From NCBI RefSeq assembly GCF_000426705.1, contig NZ_AUFW01000017.1, forward strand, positions 1-64,000: a stretch of 64,000 nucleotides of DNA, written 5' to 3'. The position numbers and the translations under genes were made by a program. The notes under the pieces were generated by a model. The model had not been told where the DNA came from. It saw only the letters and a program-made list of their open reading frames with translations, and ran no database searches. Below are positions 33,973 to 42,964 of this stretch, in pieces. Position 1 is the first letter of the stretch. The number at the start of each line of letters is the position of its first letter. This DNA comes from Spirochaeta cellobiosiphila DSM 17781. GTDB lineage: Bacteria > Spirochaetota > Spirochaetia > DSM-17781.

Positions 33973-35751
33973 ATGAATGAAATGAAGCGAACAGTTACCT
34001 GCGGTGAGTTATCCGCCGCCAACGCAGGACAAGAAGTCGTCCTTAACGGCTGGGTACACCGGCATAGGGATCATGGCGGTATCCTTTTTATTAACCTTCG
34101 AGATCGATATGGAATTACACAAACCGTTGTTGATCAGGATGCACCTGCAGAACTGATGGCTAAAGCTGAAGCTTTAAAAATGGAATACTGTGTGGCCATT
34201 AAAGGGATTGTACAAAAACGTCCAGATGAAATGGTCAACAAGGACATGTCCACCGGATCCATAGAAGTAGTAGTTAAAGAATTAGAAGTGTTAAGCACTT
34301 CAGAGGTTCTTCCCTTCATGATTGACGGTGACTCAGAAGCCAATGAAAACCTACGATTAAAATACAGATACCTAGACTTACGAAGGGAAGAGATGCAGCG
34401 TAATATTAAGTTACGGGCTGATGTGTCTTATCGAACCAGAGAATACCTTACACAACAGGGATTCCTGGAATTAGAAACACCTACCCTTATTAAGTCCACT
34501 CCTGAAGGAGCTAGAGATTTTCTTGTTCCCTCAAGACTTCAAGCTGGTAAGTTCTATGCCTTGCCCCAAAGTCCTCAATTATATAAACAGCTTTTGATGG
34601 TTTCAGGATTTGATAAGTATTTTCAAATAGCAAGATGTTATAGAGATGAAGATGCTAGAGGTGATAGACAGCTCGAATTTACACAAATCGATATGGAAAT
34701 GAGCTTTGTTAGTGCTGAAGATGTATACAGCATGACAGAGGGTATGATGAAACATATCTTCAAAACAACATTAAACGTGGATCTCAATCTACCTTTCAAA
34801 CGCTTGTCCTACCACGATGCCATGAATACTTATGGTAGTGATAAACCAGAACTTCGCTTTGATATGCCTTTTAAAGATTTTGCCGAGTTTGTTCCAGGTT
34901 CGGAATTTGGCGTTTTCAAATCAGTATTGGATGAAGGAGGAGCCGTTAAAGCCCTTAAAGTTCCCGGTTGTGCTCATTATAGCCGTAAGATGATTACTGA
35001 TTTGGAAAACATAGCTAAACACTATGGTGCCAAAGGTATGGCATGGATGAAGGTAACAGCTGAAGGACTGGAAGGCGGTGTGAGTAAGTTCTTTACAGAA
35101 CAAAGCCAGCAAATTATTAGCTATCTTGAAGCACAAGAGGGAGATCTTATCCTATTTGGGGCGGGACCCTGGTCTACAGCCTGTACCAGTCTGGGGGCAG
35201 TAAGAAGCCAGTTGGGTAAGGATTTGAACCTTTGTGATCCTAATAAGTTTGAATTTTGTTGGATAGTAGACTTCCCGCTGTTTGAATGGAATGAAGAGGA
35301 GAACAAATGGGATCCTTGTCACCATATGTTTACTATGCCTCAAAGTCAGTATCTTGAAACGATGGAACAAGACCCAGGTGAAGTAAAAGGGGATTTATAC
35401 GACCTCGTATTAAATGGTTATGAACTGGCTTCAGGCTCTATCAGATGTCATGATTCAAATGTGCAAAAAAGGATCTTTGATATTGTTGGTTTTGATCCTG
35501 AAGAGGCCAAAGAACGTTTTGGATTCCTACTTGATTCATTCCAATACGGACCTCCACCACATGGAGGTATCGCACCAGGATTGGATCGTCTTGTAATGAT
35601 AATGTGCGGAGAGGACAGTATTAGAGAGGTGATTCCCTTCCCCAAAAACTCTGTTGGAGTTAGCCCTATGGATGATGCACCTGCAGTCGTTGATGATCAA
35701 CAGATGAAGGATCTCCATCTGGTTCTGAACTTACCAGAAGATAAAGAATAA
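33973..35751 (+). CDS. aspS: Aspartyl-tRNA synthetase
   Basis: A 592-residue class II synthetase of the bacterial type. Seen: anticodon-binding OB fold (VVLNGWVHRHRDHGGILFINLRDRYG, about 20-50 in two adjoining motifs), motif 1 region LETPTLIKSTPEGARDFLV (about 165-185), motif 2 FQIARCYRDEDARGDRQLEFTQ (about 213-234 in part), the bacterial GAD insertion domain (about 300-410), and motif 3 GIAPGLDRLVMIMCG (about 530-545). It charges tRNA-Asp; whether it also serves tRNA-Asn cannot be told, and no gatCAB is in the window. The start is set at 33973, 7 bases after a -10 box. Confidence 0.97.
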   Translation: MNEMKRTVTCGELSAANAGQEVVLNGWVHRHRDHGGILFINLRDRYGITQTVVDQDAPAELMAKAEALKMEYCVAIKGIVQKRPDEMVNKDMSTGSIEVVVKELEVLSTSEVLPFMIDGDSEANENLRLKYRYLDLRREEMQRNIKLRADVSYRTREYLTQQGFLELETPTLIKSTPEGARDFLVPSRLQAGKFYALPQSPQLYKQLLMVSGFDKYFQIARCYRDEDARGDRQLEFTQIDMEMSFVSAEDVYSMTEGMMKHIFKTTLNVDLNLPFKRLSYHDAMNTYGSDKPELRFDMPFKDFAEFVPGSEFGVFKSVLDEGGAVKALKVPGCAHYSRKMITDLENIAKHYGAKGMAWMKVTAEGLEGGVSKFFTEQSQQIISYLEAQEGDLILFGAGPWSTACTSLGAVRSQLGKDLNLCDPNKFEFCWIVDFPLFEWNEEENKWDPCHHMFTMPQSQYLETMEQDPGEVKGDLYDLVLNGYELASGSIRCHDSNVQKRIFDIVGFDPEEAKERFGFLLDSFQYGPPPHGGIAPGLDRLVMIMCGEDSIREVIPFPKNSVGVSPMDDAPAVVDDQQMKDLHLVLNLPEDKE

Positions 35752-35762
35752 TTAATATTTTT

Positions 35763-35786
35763 CCCTGCCGGGATATCCTGGCAGGG
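35763..35786 (+). terminator. Strong stem-loop after aspS
   Basis: Arms ccctgcc (35763-35769) and ggcaggg (35780-35786) pair perfectly and the loop itself is largely self-complementary. No T-run follows on the plus strand, so it is a weak or factor-aided terminator, or a stabilising 3' end of the aspS message. Confidence 0.45.
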
Positions 35787-35808
35787 CTGTCTATGTCATA
35801 ATTGTAAT

Positions 35809-37179
35809 ATGAACAAGATAGTCGTTAAATTTGGGGGATCCAATCTTAAAGATGAACAGGGCATAACATGGATCACCCAAAGAGTTAAAGAATATAACAG
35901 CCCTCTTATCATCGTTGTTTCAGCTTTTTTTGGTATAACAAACTTTCTCACTGATGGCATTGAAAAGGTCCTGCAAAACAGTGAAGAGATTCAAGCAATT
36001 CTCTCCCGAATTAGAAATAAAAAACACAAAACAATTGATTACTTCATACAAGAGAACGAAGATAATCTAAAAGTAAAAGCTTTACTTGATATCAGACTTG
36101 GTGAGTTGGAAAAGTTTCTTAAAGGCATCAATTACATTGGGGACATACCTGATTTTATTTCTGATAAAGTTCTTAGTTATGGGGAAAGACTTAGCTCACT
36201 CTTACTTACACAAATACTGCAATCCATGGGTATAGAGGCTCAGGAAGCATTGCCAGAGGATATTGGTTTCTATACCGATGGAGAGCATGGGAATGCTACT
36301 ATTGATTTTGAGATAAGCACTCCTCTGGTTCGAGAATCATTAAAAGAAGACAAGGTCTATATCATTCCAGGATTTTACGGCATGTCCCAAAGCAATAAGG
36401 TAACTTTACTTGGCCGCGGGGGATCAGATTACTCAGCAGCAGGGTTGGCTAAGATGATGGGAGCTCCCTCTCTGGATATCTGGAAAGATGTCTCTGGCTA
36501 CCGAACGGCTGATCCTAAAATTGTCCCCTCATCATTAGGGATAGCAGAGCTCAGCTATCAGGAAGCTGCAGAGTTAAGCTATTTTGGGGCCAAAATCCTT
36601 CATCCCAGAACAGTAGAACCGTTGCTGGAAACATCCATTCCTATTCGTATATTCAATATAGAAGAAGAGGGATTATCCCCAAAATCACAAATAACGGATC
36701 ATAGAATTATTAATGACAGAGTTATAAAATCAGTGACCTACTCTAATGATTTTGCCATCCTTAGATTAGAAGGGCCGGGTGTAGGTGTCAAACACGGGAT
36801 ATTAGCTGATGTTACTGGCTTACTTAATGATAACAAGATCAATATCAAATCAGTCGTCACAAGCCAAACAGTTATTAATATCTATTTAGAATCTGGTGAT
36901 TTAGATCAGGCCTTGGAGATCCTTGGTAAGTTAAAGAATTCAGCAATTACAAAGATCACTGGAGAGGACAAACAAACATTGGTAGCTGTAGTCGGACACG
37001 GTATCAAAGACAAGCCTGGCATAGCAATGACCATGATAGCCGCCTTATCGGATCAGAACATTAATATTAAAAACATAGCCTTGGGGGCAAGCGACGTAGC
37101 GTCCTATCTGGTTATCGATAATGAAGACAAAATAAATGCAGTAAAAGCCATTCATGAGGCTTTTTTTACACAGAGGTAG
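35809..37179 (+). CDS. lysC: Aspartate kinase
   Basis: A 456-residue enzyme that phosphorylates aspartate, the first step to lysine, threonine, methionine and diaminopimelate. Seen: KFGGSNLKDEQGI at the ATP site (about 4-16; KFGGT is more usual), DKVLSYGERLSSLLLT (about 122-137), TLLGRGGSDYSAAGLA (about 200-215), WKDVSGYRTADPKIVP (about 224-239), and two C-terminal ACT domains (about 305-450) with GILADVTGLLNDNKINIKSV and KPGIAMTMIAALSDQNINIK. The ACT pair indicates feedback control. There is no Shine-Dalgarno; CATAAT lies 6 bases before the ATG, but no good -35 box is seen. The YhhN gene follows after three bases. Confidence 0.93.
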   Translation: MNKIVVKFGGSNLKDEQGITWITQRVKEYNSPLIIVVSAFFGITNFLTDGIEKVLQNSEEIQAILSRIRNKKHKTIDYFIQENEDNLKVKALLDIRLGELEKFLKGINYIGDIPDFISDKVLSYGERLSSLLLTQILQSMGIEAQEALPEDIGFYTDGEHGNATIDFEISTPLVRESLKEDKVYIIPGFYGMSQSNKVTLLGRGGSDYSAAGLAKMMGAPSLDIWKDVSGYRTADPKIVPSSLGIAELSYQEAAELSYFGAKILHPRTVEPLLETSIPIRIFNIEEEGLSPKSQITDHRIINDRVIKSVTYSNDFAILRLEGPGVGVKHGILADVTGLLNDNKINIKSVVTSQTVINIYLESGDLDQALEILGKLKNSAITKITGEDKQTLVAVVGHGIKDKPGIAMTMIAALSDQNINIKNIALGASDVASYLVIDNEDKINAVKAIHEAFFTQR

Positions 37180-37182
37180 TCT

Positions 37183-37848
37183 ATGGATAAGTTTGTATTA
37201 CTATCATTATCCGCTCTATTGTACTTATTAGGAGCTGTATGTAATCACAAAAAATCTTTATTTGAAGTCTTGTTTAAAGTACTGGCAACGGCGATCATTG
37301 TGTTCCTTTTAGGAACAAACCTATCCCCGTCCATTCAAGCTGTGTTTATTGGGGCTGTGTTTGCTCTACTCGGAGATGCAGTATTAGCAGTGAATAATCA
37401 TGTAGAGGACGATACCACTCCTTCTCTTGTATTAATGGGTATTGGAATACTTCTGTTTCTCATAGGCTATCTGTGTTATGGAATTACCTTTCTTGCAAGG
37501 GGCGAGGAAGTCATCTTTTCTCTAGTCTTCCTAATAGGGATGACATTCCTAACTTTTGCTTGTTATAGGCAATTCAAATTACTAGACAAAGTTACAAGAG
37601 TTCCGGTTATCTTATACTGTCTTCAAGGGATTTTATTAATAACTGCGGCCTTTCGACTGCTTTTGAGTTCTCCCTCTTTATCGACGGCTCTTATATTCGT
37701 AGGAAGTGCCGGCCTGTACATATCAGATATGATTATCGGTTTTAATCTGTTTTGTAAAAAACTCGATAAAGGAGAGATAGGAATCATGGCAACCTACGCC
37801 TTAGGTCAAATCGCGATTACATGGGGTGTAATCAACGGCTTTTCTTGA
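37183..37848 (+). CDS. YhhN family membrane protein (TMEM86/lysoplasmalogenase-like)
   Basis: A 221-residue protein with about eight membrane segments. Seen: FKVLATAIIVFLLG (about 28-41), the family signature AVFALLGDAVLAV (about 60-72), and LIFVGSAGLYISDMIIGFN (about 167-185) with a conserved Asp. Animal relatives hydrolyse the vinyl-ether bond of lysoplasmalogens; plasmalogens occur in some anaerobic bacteria, so this is a plausible substrate, not shown. AGAGG precedes the ATG and the gene is tightly coupled to lysC. Confidence 0.8.
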   Translation: MDKFVLLSLSALLYLLGAVCNHKKSLFEVLFKVLATAIIVFLLGTNLSPSIQAVFIGAVFALLGDAVLAVNNHVEDDTTPSLVLMGIGILLFLIGYLCYGITFLARGEEVIFSLVFLIGMTFLTFACYRQFKLLDKVTRVPVILYCLQGILLITAAFRLLLSSPSLSTALIFVGSAGLYISDMIIGFNLFCKKLDKGEIGIMATYALGQIAITWGVINGFS

Positions 37849-37872
37849 CAGAGAACCTAAAAAAACTAATAT
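37845..37872 (+). promoter_or_regulatory. Promoter of rex, directly abutting its start codon
   Basis: TTGACA (37845-37850), a 16-base spacer and TAATAT (37867-37872) end 7 bases before the ATG at 37880. There is no ribosome site between, so the rex message is predicted to begin at or next to its start codon. Confidence 0.7.
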
Positions 37873-37879
37873 TAAGCCC

Positions 37880-38509
37880 ATGTCTCAAAACATCCCTAAA
37901 CCTGCTATTAAACGTTTGGCGTCTTTATACCCTATGTTATCAAAATTATTGGAAGAAGGACAAAAAAGTCTATCCAGTCAAGAGTTGGGAACCTTAGTAG
38001 GAGCTCCTGCCCACACTATACGCAAGGATTTTTCCTATCTCAAAGACAAACCTATCAGTACAGGAACTTATAACCTCAGTGAATTAAGGGATGTCATAGG
38101 TGCAGCCCTCGGATTAACCAGTAAATCCAAGACCTGTATTGTTGGTCTGGGAGAACTTGGACAGGCGATAATGAACTACCCTGTGTTACTAGGGGATAAT
38201 TATAATTTAGTCGCTGGATTTGATACGAACATTAATCGACTGGAAATTCTCAAAACCCCCTTACCTCTTTTTCCAGCCTATGAATTACCAGAAGTGGTAG
38301 CTCAAAAACAGATTCTTTTGGGAATATTAGCGGTAGATACAGCTTATGTAGATAAATCTCTTCAAAGAATGATTGAAGGTGGAATCAAGGGGATACTAAA
38401 TCTAAGCCCCATAATTCTCCCAGAACAAATAGAATCCGTACAAATACGAAACATATTTTTATCAGGAGAACTAAACCTTTTGGAAGGTTTAATCAAAAAT
38501 TCTACTTAA
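37880..38509 (+). CDS. rex: Redox-sensing transcriptional repressor Rex
   Basis: A 209-residue repressor that binds DNA when NADH/NAD is low and lets go when NADH binds. Seen: the N-terminal winged helix IPKPAIKRLASLYPML and SSQELGTLVGAPAHTIRKDFSYL (about 5-57), the Rossmann motif CIVGLGELGQAIMNYP (about 87-102) with NLVAGFDTNINRLEIL after it, and a swapped C-terminal helix. Length matches the family. Two sites of the Rex consensus lie just downstream, bracketing the serC promoter, so serC-serA is the obvious local target. Confidence 0.95.
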   Translation: MSQNIPKPAIKRLASLYPMLSKLLEEGQKSLSSQELGTLVGAPAHTIRKDFSYLKDKPISTGTYNLSELRDVIGAALGLTSKSKTCIVGLGELGQAIMNYPVLLGDNYNLVAGFDTNINRLEILKTPLPLFPAYELPEVVAQKQILLGILAVDTAYVDKSLQRMIEGGIKGILNLSPIILPEQIESVQIRNIFLSGELNLLEGLIKNST

Positions 38510-38527
38510 TTGTGAAATATTTCACAA
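38510..38527. promoter_or_regulatory. Rex operator 1 upstream of serC
   Basis: TTGTGAAATATTTCACAA is a perfect 18-base palindrome identical to the usual Rex consensus. It lies just upstream of the -35 box of the serC promoter and begins at the rex stop codon. Confidence 0.92.
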
Positions 38528-38534
38528 CAACCAA

Positions 38535-38563
38535 TTGACAGCATATAAAAGTGATCTTATAGT
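38535..38563 (+). promoter_or_regulatory. Promoter of serC-serA
   Basis: TTGACA (38535-38540), a 17-base spacer and TATAGT (38558-38563). It is flanked by Rex sites on both sides. Confidence 0.85.
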
Positions 38564-38565
38564 AC

Positions 38566-38583
38566 CTGTGAATTATTTCACAA
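38566..38583. promoter_or_regulatory. Rex operator 2 over the serC transcription start
   Basis: CTGTGAATTATTTCACAA matches the Rex consensus in both half-sites with small differences. It begins three bases after the -10 box, so it should overlap the transcription start and block initiation when occupied. The serC Shine-Dalgarno AAGGAG follows directly. Confidence 0.85.
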
Positions 38584-38593
38584 GGAGATCATT

Positions 38594-39670
38594 ATGGATC
38601 GAGTATTCAACTTTTCTGCAGGCCCTTCCTGTTTACCAGAAAGGGTTCTTCAAAAAGCATCAGAGCAGATGCTAAATTACAAAGGTAGCGGTATGTCTGT
38701 TATGGAGATGAGTCACCGATCCAAATGGTTCGATGATATAATTAAAGAAACAGAACAACTCTATAGGGATAATATGAATATCCCAGATAATTATAAGGTT
38801 CTCTTCTTACAAGGGGGAGCCTCCTTACAGTTCACCATGATTCCTCAAAACCTATTTGGTAAGAACAAAAAGGCTGGTTATATCAATACCGGTGCTTGGT
38901 CTAAGAAAGCCATGAAGGAAGCAAAGATATTCGGTGAAGTTATTGAGTTAGCGTCTAGTGAAGACAAGGTGTACAACTACATTCCAGAAATCCCTGCCAT
39001 ACCATCTGACCTTGACTATGTTCATATTACCTACAACAACACCATATATGGAACGGTATACAAGAACATTCCTCAAACAAAGGATATTCCCCTAGTGGCA
39101 GATACTTCTAGTGGCATATTAAGTGCACCACTTGATGTGAGCCAATTTGGATTAATCTATGCAGGAGCTCAAAAGAACTTAGGTCCAGCTGGTGTCGCCG
39201 TTGTGATTATCAGAGAGGACTTAATTGGTAATGCTTTAGACAAGACACCGACCTTTCTCAATTATAAAACACATAGTGATGCAGGTAGCTTATTTAACAC
39301 TCCTCCTTGCTACAGTATCTATGTTTTAGGTCTTGTTCAAAAATGGATAAAAGAAGAAGGAGGACCGGAAGCTATCTATAAGGCTAATGAAGAAAAAGCC
39401 TCTCTTTTGTACAACTATCTTGATAACTCTGACTTCTTTAAAGGTACTGTTGTAAAGAAAGACAGATCCTTAATGAATGTTCCCTTTTTATCACCATCTG
39501 ATGAACTCAACGCCAAGTTCGTAAAAGAAGCAACAGCTCTAGGCATGGAAAACCTAAAAGGACACCGAACTGTTGGTGGTATGCGAGCCAGCATCTATAA
39601 TGCTATGCCTCTAAAAGGGGTTACAACCCTGATTGACTTTATGAAGAAATTTGAACAGGAGAACAAGTAA
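38594..39670 (+). CDS. serC: Phosphoserine aminotransferase
   Basis: A 358-residue PLP enzyme that makes 3-phosphoserine from 3-phosphohydroxypyruvate and glutamate. Seen: FNFSAGPSCLPERVL at the start, SGMSVMEMSHRSKWF (about 32-46), QGGASLQFTMIPQN (about 74-87), and the PLP lysine in YAGAQKNLGPAGVAVVII (about 190-207). The C-terminus has MRASIYNAMP with the phosphate-binding Arg. AAGGAG precedes the ATG. It forms an operon with serA (TAATG overlap) under an apparent Rex-controlled promoter. Confidence 0.95.
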   Translation: MDRVFNFSAGPSCLPERVLQKASEQMLNYKGSGMSVMEMSHRSKWFDDIIKETEQLYRDNMNIPDNYKVLFLQGGASLQFTMIPQNLFGKNKKAGYINTGAWSKKAMKEAKIFGEVIELASSEDKVYNYIPEIPAIPSDLDYVHITYNNTIYGTVYKNIPQTKDIPLVADTSSGILSAPLDVSQFGLIYAGAQKNLGPAGVAVVIIREDLIGNALDKTPTFLNYKTHSDAGSLFNTPPCYSIYVLGLVQKWIKEEGGPEAIYKANEEKASLLYNYLDNSDFFKGTVVKKDRSLMNVPFLSPSDELNAKFVKEATALGMENLKGHRTVGGMRASIYNAMPLKGVTTLIDFMKKFEQENK

Positions 39671-40842
39671 TGTATAAGATTCAAACCTTAAACAAAATAA
39701 GCACAAAAGGATTATCCAAACTACCATTGGATAATTACGAAATCGCCTCTGAGTTCTCCAAACCAGATGGTATTATTCTAAGAAGTTTTAAGATGCATGA
39801 TATGGATTTGCCAGAGTCTTTAAAGGCTGTAGCGAGGGCTGGTGCAGGAACAAACAATATTCCTATTGATAAGTGTTCTGAAAAAGGTATTGTTGTATTT
39901 AATACACCAGGAGCAAATGCTAATGCGGTTAAAGAGCTTGTTCTCACAGGTTTATTACTATCTTCACGTAAGATAGCCCAAGGAATAACTTGGGCTCAGA
40001 CCTTGAATGGTCAGGGAGACGAAGTCCCTGCCCTTATTGAAAAAGGTAAAAGTAATTATGTTGGTCCAGAGTTAATGGGAAAAAAACTAGGGGTTATTGG
40101 TTTAGGGGCCATTGGAGTCATGGTCGCTAATGCGGCGTATGCCCTTGGAATGGAAGTCGTTGGTTATGACCCCTTTATTTCTGTTAATGCAGCATGGGGC
40201 CTTCAAAAAGAAGTTCAACAAGCAAGAGACCTGGATAGTCTTATTTCAGAGGTAGATTATATTTCTGTCAATGTTCCTCTTAACGACAACACAAAGGGCA
40301 TGATCAATTTAGAAAAAATAAATAAGATGAAAGATGGCGTGCGCATCGTAAACTTCGCCCGAGGAGGATTAGTTAATAATAAAGATATTATTGCAGGTCT
40401 CAAATCCGGTAAAGTTGCTGCTTACGTTACAGACTTTCCAGATGAAGAACTAATAGCAACCGAGAATGTTATTGCTATCCCTCACCTTGGCGCCAGCACC
40501 CCCGAAGCAGAAGAAAACTGTGCTGTTATGGCTGCCACACAATTAAAAGACTTTCTTGAAACTGGAAATATAAAGAACTCTGTAAACTTTCCTGAATGTG
40601 AATTGCCTATAACAGGTAAAAGCCGAATACTAATTGCAAACAAGAATGTTCCGAATATGGTTGGTCAGATAACAACAATTTTAGCAGAAGCCAATATCAA
40701 TATCGATGACCTTTTAAACAAACATAGAGGCGAACTGGCTTACAATATTATTGAATTATCTACTGATGTTACTGATTCTGTTATTGATAAACTTAAATCT
40801 ATAGCAGGGATCACTATGGTAAGAGTTATTAAATTCTCATAA
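39670..40842 (+). CDS. serA: D-3-phosphoglycerate dehydrogenase
   Basis: A 390-residue enzyme that oxidises 3-phosphoglycerate with NAD, the first step of serine synthesis. Seen: VARAGAGTNNIPIDKCSEKGI (about 56-76 in part), the NAD motif GVIGLGAIGVMVANAAYALG (about 139-158), catalytic Arg in VNFARGGLVNN, Glu in DFPDEEL and His in AIPHLGASTPEAEENC (about 271-286), then an ACT domain (about 315-390). The ACT domain suggests feedback by serine; the length fits the short form with a single ACT. Because the enzyme makes NADH, Rex control would match it to cofactor balance. Confidence 0.94.
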   Translation: MYKIQTLNKISTKGLSKLPLDNYEIASEFSKPDGIILRSFKMHDMDLPESLKAVARAGAGTNNIPIDKCSEKGIVVFNTPGANANAVKELVLTGLLLSSRKIAQGITWAQTLNGQGDEVPALIEKGKSNYVGPELMGKKLGVIGLGAIGVMVANAAYALGMEVVGYDPFISVNAAWGLQKEVQQARDLDSLISEVDYISVNVPLNDNTKGMINLEKINKMKDGVRIVNFARGGLVNNKDIIAGLKSGKVAAYVTDFPDEELIATENVIAIPHLGASTPEAEENCAVMAATQLKDFLETGNIKNSVNFPECELPITGKSRILIANKNVPNMVGQITTILAEANINIDDLLNKHRGELAYNIIELSTDVTDSVIDKLKSIAGITMVRVIKFS

Positions 40843-40848
40843 ACCATT

Positions 40849-40878
40849 GGACTGGTATTTTTTGAGGAATACCAGTCC
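40849..40878 (+). terminator. Stem-loop terminator after serA
   Basis: Perfect 11-base arms ggactggtatt (40849-40859) and aataccagtcc (40868-40878). The downstream stretch taatctttctt is only moderately T-rich, so efficiency is uncertain. Confidence 0.65.
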
Positions 40879-41033
40879 TAATCTTTCTTATTGCTATTGC
40901 TAAAATATTCCTTTATAATTTTACCTATAAAATTGAATTATTAAGTTGAATTCTTACAGAAGAAGACAGGGGCATTAAATCTATAAATCAATTTGATTTA
41001 TTCGATTAAATATACTATCCGCAAGGAGAAGGC

Positions 41034-41804
41034 ATGGATTCTCAGACTGCTCCATCATTATTTGTTTTATTAGCAGAGGATAACAAAGTAAATCAAAATG
41101 TACAGCTTCGCATGTTGCAAAAGTTAGGCTGCCAAGTCCAGGTCGCGGACAATGGGAGAGAAGCTGTTGAAGTCTCATCAGGTACCGAGTTTAACTTAAT
41201 CTTTATGGATTGCCAGATGCCAGAGATGGATGGAGTTGAAGCTACGAAGTTAATGAGACAGCAAAAAAACAATCAGAAAACTCCTATCATTGCCTTAACA
41301 GGTTATGGCTCGGCTGATGATAAAGAAAGGTTCTTAGCTGCCGGTATGAATGATCTATTAGTAAAACCAATAAAAATGGATGATTTTAAAGCAATGTTAT
41401 CGAAGTGGACATCTTTTACGGAAATACACAAAAAAGATAGCGATTATCCATCAAACATTGACCAGTATCCCCTATTTAATCAAACTAAAGCTTTAGAACG
41501 ATTAGGGAATGATAATCATATATTACAATCTGTTGTTGAAACTTATATAGAAGATATTCCTCAACAACTATACAATCTTATAGATAAAATCAATTCAGGT
41601 GATATAGAGGGATCCCGCAAAATAAATCACTCTATAACAGGAGCAACAACAGCTGTCTCTGGAGAGAAGCTCCTTAAGCATTTAGAACTGCTAAGAACGC
41701 ATTTACTGCAAAAAGATCTTGATAACGCAAATCGGGAAGCAAAAATAATAGAGATTATATTTACACAAACCCTAGAAAAACTGAAAACTTATTTAAAGTC
41801 ATAA
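41034..41804 (+). CDS. Receiver-Hpt phosphotransfer protein
   Basis: A 256-residue two-component signalling protein without a kinase or output domain. Residues about 7-125 form a receiver: FVLLAEDNKVNQNVQ with the acidic pair, the phospho-acceptor Asp in LIFMDCQMPEMDG (near 56), the Thr in IIALTGYGS and the Lys in LLVKPIKMDDF. Residues about 155-250 resemble an Hpt module with the likely phospho-His in KINHSITGATTAVSG. Such pairs pass phosphate between a hybrid kinase and another regulator. The partner kinase is not in the window. AAGGAG precedes the ATG; the gene stands alone. Confidence 0.85.
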   Translation: MDSQTAPSLFVLLAEDNKVNQNVQLRMLQKLGCQVQVADNGREAVEVSSGTEFNLIFMDCQMPEMDGVEATKLMRQQKNNQKTPIIALTGYGSADDKERFLAAGMNDLLVKPIKMDDFKAMLSKWTSFTEIHKKDSDYPSNIDQYPLFNQTKALERLGNDNHILQSVVETYIEDIPQQLYNLIDKINSGDIEGSRKINHSITGATTAVSGEKLLKHLELLRTHLLQKDLDNANREAKIIEIIFTQTLEKLKTYLKS

Positions 41805-41879
41805 CATAAGGGTTAACTTGCCAATTTCCTCTTACCATGTTAGCTTTTACCCCAAAATAAACAATCAAAAGAGGATCAC

Positions 41880-42920
41880 ATGAGACATAGCATGAGACAA
41901 CACATATGGCTGGTAATTAGCTTATTGTTTCTATTTCCAGCACTAGTCAGTAGTGAACCTAACAAGGATGGACAAATGCAAGATGGCCTTTATGCCAAGA
42001 TGAAAACCTCAAAGGGGGAAATAGTATTATTTCTGGACTTTGAGAAAGCTCCCTTAACTGTAGCCAATTTTGTTGGTTTAGCAGAAGGAACTATTGATAA
42101 TGAAGCAGTACCACCTGGTGATCATTATTACGATGGACTTACCTTTCATAGAGTTGTGGATAATTTTGTCATTCAGGGTGGAGACCCAGAAGGAACAGGA
42201 CGTGGAGGCCCAGGATATAACTTTCCTGATGAATTCAACCCAGCATTGAGACATGACAAAGCTGGTATTATTTCTATGGCTAATGCTGGTCCCAATACTA
42301 ACGGAAGTCAATTCTTCATTACCTTGGCACCGACTCCAAACTTAGATGACAAACACTCCGTCTTTGGACATGTTGTAGAAGGTTTGGATGTGGTAAAATC
42401 TGTAAAACAAGGTGATGTTATTGAGAAAGTGGAAATTCTTCGGGTTGGAGATAAGGCACAAGCTTTCAAAACTGATACAAAAGCGTTTAAAGAGCTAATT
42501 TCTACAGCCAAAGAGAGAACAGCTAAAGCCGCAGAAGAGGCTAATAAAGCAAAAATTGAAGTAATAGAAAAAAAATGGCCCAATGCCACAGTTACAGAAG
42601 ATGGTATTAGATACATTATCCGACAAGCTGGACAAGGAACAAAACCACAAAAAGGTGCAATAGTTAAAGTTCACTATGAGGGGACTTTCCTAAATGGACA
42701 AGTATTTGATTCTTCCATTAGAAGAGGAGAACCTATTGAGTTTCCTGTTGGTACAGGTAGAGTTATTCCTGGCTGGGACATTATGGTCATGGATATGACA
42801 AAGGGAGAGAAGAGAACTATTATCCTACCTCCTAATATGGCCTATGGAGCACAGGGAGCAGGAGGGGTAATTCCACCTAATGCTTATCTAGTATTTGAAT
42901 GTGAATTAGTTGATTTCTAA
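41880..42920 (+). CDS. Exported dual-family prolyl isomerase (cyclophilin-FKBP fusion)
   Basis: A 346-residue protein with a signal peptide ([18 protein letters not shown]) and no lipobox, so probably periplasmic. Residues about 38-195 are a cyclophilin: [37 protein letters not shown] and [14 protein letters not shown] hold the active-site Arg, Phe and Gln. Residues about 200-250 are a charged helical linker with many A, K and E. Residues about 255-346 are an [34 protein letters not shown] and [18 protein letters not shown]. Both parts catalyse proline cis-trans isomerisation and help fold exported proteins. Dual-family immunophilins are known but uncommon. GAGGA precedes the ATG. Confidence 0.92.
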   Translation: MRHSMRQHIWLVISLLFLFPALVSSEPNKDGQMQDGLYAKMKTSKGEIVLFLDFEKAPLTVANFVGLAEGTIDNEAVPPGDHYYDGLTFHRVVDNFVIQGGDPEGTGRGGPGYNFPDEFNPALRHDKAGIISMANAGPNTNGSQFFITLAPTPNLDDKHSVFGHVVEGLDVVKSVKQGDVIEKVEILRVGDKAQAFKTDTKAFKELISTAKERTAKAAEEANKAKIEVIEKKWPNATVTEDGIRYIIRQAGQGTKPQKGAIVKVHYEGTFLNGQVFDSSIRRGEPIEFPVGTGRVIPGWDIMVMDMTKGEKRTIILPPNMAYGAQGAGGVIPPNAYLVFECELVDF

Positions 42921-42927
42921 ATAAAAA

Positions 42928-42956
42928 GGCTGTTGCAATAGATTTTTGCAACAGCC
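42928..42956 (-). terminator. Terminator between the prolyl isomerase and lon genes
   Basis: A perfect 11-base stem (ggctgttgcaa, 42928-42938; ttgcaacagcc, 42946-42956). On the minus strand it is followed by a T-rich run (ttttta), so it terminates lon well. It may also stop the plus-strand gene. Confidence 0.8.
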
Positions 42957-42964
42957 ATGTCTTT

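Noticed and set aside
35121-35718. Several minus-strand frames inside aspS
   Set aside because: All are shadows of a strongly conserved gene; their translations show no protein family.
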